Source of the DNA: Alphaproteobacteria bacterium
GTDB taxonomy: Bacteria > Pseudomonadota > Alphaproteobacteria > CACIAM-22H2
Assembly (NCBI GenBank): GCA_017308135.1
Contig: JAFKFM010000012.1
Coordinates: 124,001-188,000 of the forward strand
DNA: 64,000 bases
Reading direction: 5' to 3'
Every line of letters starts with the position of its first letter. Position 1 is the first letter of the stretch. Under the pieces are notes generated by a model. The model had not been told where the DNA came from. It saw only the letters and a list, made by a program, of their open reading frames with translations, and searched no databases. Shown here in pieces: positions 58,628-64,000 of the stretch. The position numbers and the translations under genes were made by a program.

Positions 58628-59380
58628 TTATTTCTCCTGATGTGCGGGGCGTTCGAGAGCGCGCTTGAACAGCGCGAACAACCGCGCCCAGACGAGCTCG
58701 GCGGCGCGTTTGTGATAGCAATAGCGTTCGGGAAAAGTGAAACCGTGCAGCGCCCCGTCATGCAGTTCGATGCGATGGGGCAACCCGCGCGCTTTCAACG
58801 CTTCGGCGATCGCGGTCATGTGGGCTTGCGGCGCCACGGGATCGTTATCGGCCCAGCCGAAATAGGCTTCCGCGTCGATCTTCGCGATCTGGCGATGGGG
58901 CGAGTCCGGCGCGTCGGTCACCAGCCTGCCGCCATGCATCGACGCGATGGCGCGCACCAGCTTGGGATAGGAAGCGGCCGCCGCGATCGCGTGTCGCCCG
59001 CCCATGCAATAGCCGATGGCGGCGGCGATCTTCTTCGCCGCCTTATCCTTCGCGGCGAAATCGACCAACGCGGCCGTGTCACGCGTCGTCATCGCCGTGG
59101 TCGTCGCGTCGTTGAGCTTGACCATCAGCGGGTCGAGCTTGTCCTGCGCCAAGGGAGCCGCGTCGAAAGACGGGCCGCCGTCGCGATAGAACAGGTTCGG
59201 CAGCATGACGTAGTAACCGGCCGACGCGAAGCGGCGCGCCATGTCGCGCAGTTCCTCGCGAATGCCGAGCGCATCCATATAGAACAGCACGACCGGGAAC
59301 GGCCCGCCTTCGTCCGGGTGGACGACGAAGCACGGCATCGCACCGTCCTGCGTCGTCAGAACGATGTCGCGTTCGATCAT
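58628..59380 (-). CDS. Dienelactone hydrolase family protein
   Basis: Alpha/beta hydrolase of 250 residues. GYCMGGRHA is the nucleophile elbow, with Cys as in dienelactone hydrolase (G-x-C-x-G), and ALHGFTFPER carries the catalytic His. The expected Asp lies near DNDPVAP. Cytosolic. Next to a sugar dehydrogenase and rhamnonate dehydratase it may open a sugar lactone, though that use of the DLH fold is inference. Its start overlaps the sulfatase stop as ATGA. Confidence 0.86.
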   Translation of the reverse strand: MIERDIVLTTQDGAMPCFVVHPDEGGPFPVVLFYMDALGIREELRDMARRFASAGYYVMLPNLFYRDGGPSFDAAPLAQDKLDPLMVKLNDATTTAMTTRDTAALVDFAAKDKAAKKIAAAIGYCMGGRHAIAAAASYPKLVRAIASMHGGRLVTDAPDSPHRQIAKIDAEAYFGWADNDPVAPQAHMTAIAEALKARGLPHRIELHDGALHGFTFPERYCYHKRAAELVWARLFALFKRALERPAHQEK

Positions 59381-60909
59381 GCCATGCCCACCGGCTTGAT
59401 CGGCGGCTCGCGCGCGTCGTCGGGACGGCTGCGGATCATGTCGGTCAGCTCGCGCTGAATCGCGGCCGCACCCGGATCGCCGAAGCGATTGTCCATTTCC
59501 GTGGGATCGGCCGACAGGTCGTAAAGCTCGCCCGCCCCGCTCACCAATTCCAGCGTCAGCTTATGGGTGCGCGTGCGCACGGTGCGCAGCTTCAACTCCA
59601 CGCCGCAGCGCGAGGCATTGAGGTCCCATTCGTTGAACGCGAAATCGCGCGTCGCATCGCCTTCGACCAGCGGACGCAGGCTGCGCGAATGGATCGCGCG
59701 CGGCGCCGAAATTCCCGCGTAATCGTAAAACGTCGCGGGGAAGTCGAGCGTCGACACCGGATGCGGCACGATTTTGCCCTTGGGCACGCCGGGGCCGCTG
59801 ACGATGCACCCCAAACGCAGCAGGCCTTCGTAATGCATCGGGCCCTTCAGCAGCAGCCCGTGATCGCCCAGCCAATCGCCGTGATCGGTCGAGTAGACGA
59901 CGATCGTGTCCTTGTCGAGGCCCAGGCGTTCGAGTTCCAGCATGACGCGGCCGACATTGTGGTCGATCAGCGAGATCATGCCGTAGTAATTGGCGATCAG
60001 ATGGCGCAATTGCAGATCGCTTTGCGCCGGCGTGCGCGATTGCTTGGCGCGGAAGGCTTGCAGCTCCGGATCGTCGAGCTTGGGCACGCCTTCCAGACTG
60101 GCGCGATGCCACCACGGCCGCCGGTCGAGGTCGAGCGTGCGGTGTTCGGGCAGATCGACGTCATCGGGATGGTGCAAATAGCACCAGGGGGCGGGCGCAT
60201 CGAAAGGATGGTGCGGATCGGGGAACGACGCCCAGGCGATCCACGGACCATCCTTGTTGTCGCGAATGAAGTCGATCGTCCGGTCGCCGATCCAGGTGGA
60301 GTTATGGAAGGCGGGCGGCAGCGCCGAGTTCCACGTCTGTGCCGCGCCCACATCGGCACCAAGCTTGGTCAAGAACAGCTTGTCGAGAAGATCCCCGCGC
60401 CCGTCCTTGTGATACCAGGCTTCGTAATTCAGCCCCTGCGGCGGTTTCTGCGGCAGAAACATGTTGTGGCCCGCGATCATCATGTCGACATGCTGGAAAC
60501 CCATATAGGGCCCGTGCCAGTCGCCGCCGTATTCCTGCGAACTCGTGCGGCATTCCGGCCGCCCGGTCGGCTTGAAGGTGTGGAAAGTCGAAAAATGCGC
60601 CTTGCCGATGAAGCCGGTGCGCCAGCCCGCCTTCGCGAAAGTGCCCGCGAACCCGTCGAGACCCACAGATTCTTCGAGATCGATGCCGTTATCGGCCACG
60701 CCATGCGTGCGCGGCAGCAAGCCGGTCAGCATCGACGCGCGCGACGGCTGGCACACCACGTTGGGCGTGATGCAGGCCGAGAAACGCGTGCCCCCGGCGG
60801 CAAGCATGTCGAGATGCGGGGTGCGCACCTTTCGGCCTTCGAATCCGTAGCAATCGCCGCGCTGCTGGTCCGAGGTGATGAACAGAATATTCGGCTTCTT
60901 CTTGGTCAT
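59377..60909 (-). CDS. Sulfatase (type I, formylglycine-dependent), cytosolic
   Basis: Hydrolase of 510 residues removing sulfate from an ester. C53-Q-P-S-R57 is the CxPSR formylglycine site, and NILFITSDQQRGD gives the metal-binding Asp. STDHGDWLGDHGLL holds the second metal site. No signal peptide (MTKKKPNILF), so it acts in the cytosol, and the anaerobic/aerobic formylglycine maturase must be encoded elsewhere. ATG 60909 is set by homology. Paired with a second sulfatase upstream. Choline sulfatase is unlikely given the sugar context. Confidence 0.9.
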   Translation of the reverse strand: MTKKKPNILFITSDQQRGDCYGFEGRKVRTPHLDMLAAGGTRFSACITPNVVCQPSRASMLTGLLPRTHGVADNGIDLEESVGLDGFAGTFAKAGWRTGFIGKAHFSTFHTFKPTGRPECRTSSQEYGGDWHGPYMGFQHVDMMIAGHNMFLPQKPPQGLNYEAWYHKDGRGDLLDKLFLTKLGADVGAAQTWNSALPPAFHNSTWIGDRTIDFIRDNKDGPWIAWASFPDPHHPFDAPAPWCYLHHPDDVDLPEHRTLDLDRRPWWHRASLEGVPKLDDPELQAFRAKQSRTPAQSDLQLRHLIANYYGMISLIDHNVGRVMLELERLGLDKDTIVVYSTDHGDWLGDHGLLLKGPMHYEGLLRLGCIVSGPGVPKGKIVPHPVSTLDFPATFYDYAGISAPRAIHSRSLRPLVEGDATRDFAFNEWDLNASRCGVELKLRTVRTRTHKLTLELVSGAGELYDLSADPTEMDNRFGDPGAAAIQRELTDMIRSRPDDAREPPIKPVGMA

Positions 60910-60911
60910 GT

Positions 60912-62384
60912 TCACGCCTCGATGCGCGTCGCGAAAACCGGCTTCTCGCCCGGGGCCGGCGAATAGCCGAAATCGCCGCGCGCGATCAGCGCATCGCGGC
61001 CGCCGAATTTCTCGATCTTCGCTTCCTGATCCGCAAAGGCGCGCGCGTTGACCGCGTCCGGATCGACGATCTTGCGCAGTTCCGCTTCCATCTCGCGCAG
61101 CGTCTGCGCATGCGCGGCACTCTCGCCCAGATCCTTCGTCTCGCCCGGATCGGTCTCGAGATCGTAGAGCTCCGGCCGGAAGCCGACATGATGGATGTAT
61201 TTCCAGCGGCCTTTGCGGATCATGAACATGCCGGTGATCGAACCGGCGGCGTGGTACTCGCCCAAGGCGACGCGCTCGGGATCCGACTTCGCGTTGGCGA
61301 GATCGACCAACGACTTGCCGGGCAGCGCCTTCTCGGTCGCATCGAACGGCAAACCGGCCGCCTGGACGATCGTCGGATAGACGTCGACCAGCGTGACGGG
61401 CGTCGTACAGGTCTTGCCTTCGGGCACGCCCGGCCCCGCGACGATCATCGGGATCGCGGCGGCTTCCTCGTAATGGATCGACTTGCCCCACATATGGCGC
61501 GTGCCGAGATTGTCGCCGTGGTCGGTCGAATAGATCACGCGCGTGTTGCCCGCGAGCCCCGCTTCCGACAACGCCGACAGCACGCGGCCGATATTGTCGT
61601 CAAGGAAACTGACCATGCCGTAATAGGCCGCGAGCGCGATCTTCACTTTCTCCGGCGTGAAGAAATCGTCGTAGCTCATGCACTCGCGCAACGCCTTCAC
61701 CGACGGATGCGTCGGATAGTCGTTGGGCCCGTAAAGACGCGGCCTCGGCAAGCTTTCCGGCGGATACATCGCGAAGAATTCGGGCGGCGCGATCAGCGGG
61801 AAATGCGGCTTCACGAACGACACGAACAGGCACCACGGCTTCTTCAGCGCGGGCGCGCGCGTCTTCAACCATTCGATAGCGCCGTCGCGGATATTGCGAT
61901 CGTACTTGGCATAGGTCGACTCGCCCGGCCCCGCGGCCTTGGCGAGATCGGGCATGCCGCCGCGCGCGGCGGCTTTCGGACGGCGGATGAGGCCCAGCAG
62001 ATCGCCCTGCCCGTCCACCACGTGCAGCGGGATCACTTCCTCGGTGAAACCGTTGTCGTCCTTGGCAGAGCGGAAATGCAGCTTGCCGATCGACATCGCC
62101 TCGTGGCCCGCGTCGCGCAGGCGATGCGCCCAGCTGCGCCGCGTGCCGTCATAGGGATGCGCATTATCCCAGCAGCCGTTTTCCGCGACATACGTGCCGG
62201 TATGCAGGCTCGCGCGCGCGGGCACGCAGATCGGGCAGTTGGTGTAGGCGGCGGTGAATTTCGTGCCGCGCGCCGCCAGCTTGTCGATATTCGGCGTGCG
62301 CACGATCTTGTGACCGTAGCAGCCCGACACGTCGCGGGTGTGTTCGTCCGACAGGATGAAAAGGACGTTCGCTGGCTCGCTCAT
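60912..62384 (-). CDS. Sulfatase (type I, CxPAR variant), cytosolic
   Basis: Sulfatase of 490 residues. The formylglycine motif is C53-V-P-A-R57, Ala replacing the usual Ser, still accepted by the CxPxR rule. NVLFILSDEHTRD supplies metal ligands, and STDHGDNLGTRHMW the second site. It also lacks a signal peptide. It differs enough from the downstream sulfatase to expect another sulfate position or sugar. ATG 62384 overlaps the upstream DUF4432 stop as ATGA. Confidence 0.9.
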   Translation of the reverse strand: MSEPANVLFILSDEHTRDVSGCYGHKIVRTPNIDKLAARGTKFTAAYTNCPICVPARASLHTGTYVAENGCWDNAHPYDGTRRSWAHRLRDAGHEAMSIGKLHFRSAKDDNGFTEEVIPLHVVDGQGDLLGLIRRPKAAARGGMPDLAKAAGPGESTYAKYDRNIRDGAIEWLKTRAPALKKPWCLFVSFVKPHFPLIAPPEFFAMYPPESLPRPRLYGPNDYPTHPSVKALRECMSYDDFFTPEKVKIALAAYYGMVSFLDDNIGRVLSALSEAGLAGNTRVIYSTDHGDNLGTRHMWGKSIHYEEAAAIPMIVAGPGVPEGKTCTTPVTLVDVYPTIVQAAGLPFDATEKALPGKSLVDLANAKSDPERVALGEYHAAGSITGMFMIRKGRWKYIHHVGFRPELYDLETDPGETKDLGESAAHAQTLREMEAELRKIVDPDAVNARAFADQEAKIEKFGGRDALIARGDFGYSPAPGEKPVFATRIEA

Positions 62385-63571
62385 CGTTTCCTCGGCAAGG
62401 TGGTGACGTAGGGTCCGGCCGCCGGCTGGGCGGTACGGACGGGAAATTCGTCGGTCATCTGGGGATGCAAGGCGGCGACGCGCGCATCGAACGCGGCGAT
62501 GGCGTCCTTGCCGTCGATCGCGGCGAGAACGGTGTCGTAGACGCGTTCTTCGCCGTGCTCCAGCCACACGATCTCATCGTCCTTCGCCGATTGGGTACGG
62601 TCGCCCCAATGCGACGTCGCGGGTTCGATCGCGAAGCCGTACACGCCCTCGCCCAAGCCCTGCCATTGTTGCAGGCAGATAAAGCGCTTGGCGTCGTACT
62701 CGACCATGAAGCCGATCCCGCGCGCATCGTTGATCAACGCCGTGGGCACGCGGCCTTTGGCGTCGGGCACGACGTCGTGATCGAAGACCTGCTGCACGAA
62801 GCGCGGTGTGGGACCGGCTTGCGTGCGATATCCGCTCTGCTGGGATTCGCGCGGCGTGTTCGCGGCGCGCGTCGCGCGGATCGGGGCGGCGAAACGCGCG
62901 CCCGCGTCCAACAGCGGCCAGCCCATGTTGATGTGATAGAGCATCATATGCGGCGTGCGCGCGAAGCCGCGATTGGCGACCGTATCGACGACGCGCATTT
63001 CGCGGCCGCCGATTTTGGCTTCGATCCGGCGCGTCAGCGTCAGATGCTCGCCCATCGAATGGGCTTGGACGACCACGCCTTCGCACCACAAGGTGCATTC
63101 GTCGCCGTCCCAAATCTCGCCATAGCCTGTCAGGCGCGCGGGCTGGAATGCCGCGCGGCCATGCATCGGATAGGCGATTTCCTTGCGCAACGGCAGATCG
63201 AAATGATCCGCGGGCCCACGATCGGGTTGGCGGATATGATCGACGCCGCAAGTGCACAGCAGCCCCGAGAAGCCGCGCATGAAGCCCGTGCCGTTTTCGC
63301 CCTCGGGATCGAGATAAGCGGGACTACGGAAGCCGGTACCCGATTGCCAGGCGAAGGGCGTGCCGCGCCAATCGAAGCGGCCGATATCCATCGATCGATC
63401 GATCAGCACCGAGAATTCGAGCCCGCCACCGGTGCGGAATTCGAGCACACGCACGCCGCGCTCGGGACCGTCGTCGAACGCCACCGCTTCCACGCCCGCC
63501 ACTTGGCGGGTCATCCCCACGCGACGCTCGAACTCGCGTCGCGTCAGTTTCTCCCCGAATAAAGTCGGCAT
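62381..63571 (-). CDS. DUF4432 / aldose 1-epimerase-like protein
   Basis: Protein of 396 residues with the galactose-mutarotase-like beta-sandwich of DUF4432: VLEFRTGGGLEFSVLIDRSM near the start, then PHMMLYHINMGWPLLD and FAIEPATSHWG. Family members are linked with sugar-acid or deoxysugar operons, and some are mutarotases. Cytosolic. It probably interconverts anomers before oxidation. Its start overlaps the permease's stop (TAATG). Assignment is from fold blocks; activity not established. Confidence 0.8.
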   Translation of the reverse strand: MPTLFGEKLTRREFERRVGMTRQVAGVEAVAFDDGPERGVRVLEFRTGGGLEFSVLIDRSMDIGRFDWRGTPFAWQSGTGFRSPAYLDPEGENGTGFMRGFSGLLCTCGVDHIRQPDRGPADHFDLPLRKEIAYPMHGRAAFQPARLTGYGEIWDGDECTLWCEGVVVQAHSMGEHLTLTRRIEAKIGGREMRVVDTVANRGFARTPHMMLYHINMGWPLLDAGARFAAPIRATRAANTPRESQQSGYRTQAGPTPRFVQQVFDHDVVPDAKGRVPTALINDARGIGFMVEYDAKRFICLQQWQGLGEGVYGFAIEPATSHWGDRTQSAKDDEIVWLEHGEERVYDTVLAAIDGKDAIAAFDARVAALHPQMTDEFPVRTAQPAAGPYVTTLPRKR

Positions 63572-64000
63572 TACTTCACGGCCCCCGTCGTCAGACCCTT
63601 CACGATGTAGCGCTGGCCGAACAGCAGGAAGGCCAGCGCCGGGACCAGCGAAAGTGCTGCCGTCGCGGCCATTTCGCCGTATTTGATCTCGTAGCCTTGC
63701 GCGAACTTGGCGATGGCGACGGGAATCGTCGCGGTTTGCTTCGCCGTCAGGTTCAGCGCCACGGCGAATTCGTTCCAGCTGAAGATGAAGGTCAGGATCG
63801 CCGTCGCGGCGAGGCCGGGCGCGACCAGCGGCACGATCACCTTCCAGATCAGATAGGGCGTGGAGCAGCCGTCGATCCGCGCGGCTTCCTCCAGCTCCAC
63901 CGGCACTTCGCGCACGAAATTCGCCATCAGCCACAACGCCATCGGCAGATGCACCGCGACATGCGCCAGCGCCAAGCCGAAATACGTGTTGTCGAGACCA
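63571..64000 (-). CDS. Carbohydrate ABC transporter permease, C-terminal part (cut by window edge)
   Basis: The last 142 codons of a MalG/UgpE-type permease. ELEEAARIDGCSTPYLIWKV is the EAA loop, and two or three membrane helices follow (AILTFIFSWNEFAVALNL, then AALSLVPALAFLLFGQRY). The frame continues past 64000 with LDNTYFGLALAHV, so the start is outside. It heads the visible part of the sulfatase/rhamnonate operon and indicates uptake of a (sulfated) sugar by an ABC importer encoded mostly to the right. Confidence 0.88.
   Translation of the reverse strand, partial: GLDNTYFGLALAHVAVHLPMALWLMANFVREVPVELEEAARIDGCSTPYLIWKVIVPLVAPGLAATAILTFIFSWNEFAVALNLTAKQTATIPVAIAKFAQGYEIKYGEMAATAALSLVPALAFLLFGQRYIVKGLTTGAVK

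Noticed and set aside
1..64000. CRISPR arrays, tRNA or rRNA genes, IS elements, phage genes
   Set aside because: No spaced repeats, cloverleaf ends, transposase or integrase frames were seen in reading both strands; a computed search (tRNAscan, CRISPR finder, IS database) would settle it.

Overview
The window reads as one chromosomal stretch of a GC-rich proteobacterium, most likely an alphaproteobacterium. Third codon positions are strongly G/C, genes are packed into long operons with ATGA, GTGA and TAATG overlaps, GTG and TTG starts are common, and the gene families are typical of soil or plant-associated Rhodospirillales- or Rhizobiales-like bacteria: NasS/NasT nitrate control, many ABC, TRAP and TTT transporters, SDR dehydrogenases, and 2-oxoglutarate (2OG)-dependent oxygenases. 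I saw no rRNA, tRNA, CRISPR array or insertion sequence. Nearly everything concerns uptake of small molecules from the medium and the first steps of their breakdown.

1-12 kb: two back-to-back modules share a 304-bp promoter region. Each has a polyamine-type ABC importer linked to isopenicillin-N-synthase-like 2OG oxygenases (one leftward, two tandem rightward). A D-amino-acid deaminase/RidA pair follows. 12-25 kb: a complete assimilatory nitrate operon runs leftward: nasS, nrtA, nrtB, nrtD, an FAD reductase, nirA, an Fe-S/FNR reductase, nasA and a shortened cysG-like gene. It lies downstream of nasT and is preceded by a sigma-54 promoter and an ANTAR two-hairpin antitermination leader overlapping an intrinsic terminator. 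25-34 kb: two further divergent uptake modules, TctABC and TAXI-TRAP, each carry their own TauD-like dioxygenase.

34-41 kb: a seven-gene leftward operon (ACMSD-type amidohydrolase, three SDRs, a sugar isomerase-like TIM barrel, a thiol-dioxygenase-like cupin, a ThuA-like protein) diverges from a LysR regulator. 41-48 kb: a nine-gene leftward operon (RidA, SDR, split transketolase, polar-amino-acid ABC importer, LacI regulator) starts at a promoter with two LacI-type palindromes 31 bp apart. 48.5-56 kb: a mannonate dehydratase remnant, then a GH116 glycosidase, a sugar ABC importer without its ATPase, and an AraC regulator. 56-64 kb: a leftward operon for deoxy-sugar breakdown (sugar ABC permease, DUF4432 aldose-epimerase-like protein, two cytosolic sulfatases, a dienelactone-hydrolase-like protein, a Gfo/Idh dehydrogenase, L-rhamnonate dehydratase) suggests use of sulfated rhamnose-like sugars.

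The best supported noteworthy structure is the nitrate leader at 24311-24491. There a sigma-54 promoter, two hexaloop hairpins with A1/G4 loops, and a terminator that reuses the second hairpin's bases can all be read directly from the sequence. The chemically open cases are the split-transketolase operon, the amidohydrolase/SDR operon, and the repeated pairing of importers with 2OG oxygenases, whose substrates cannot be read from sequence.
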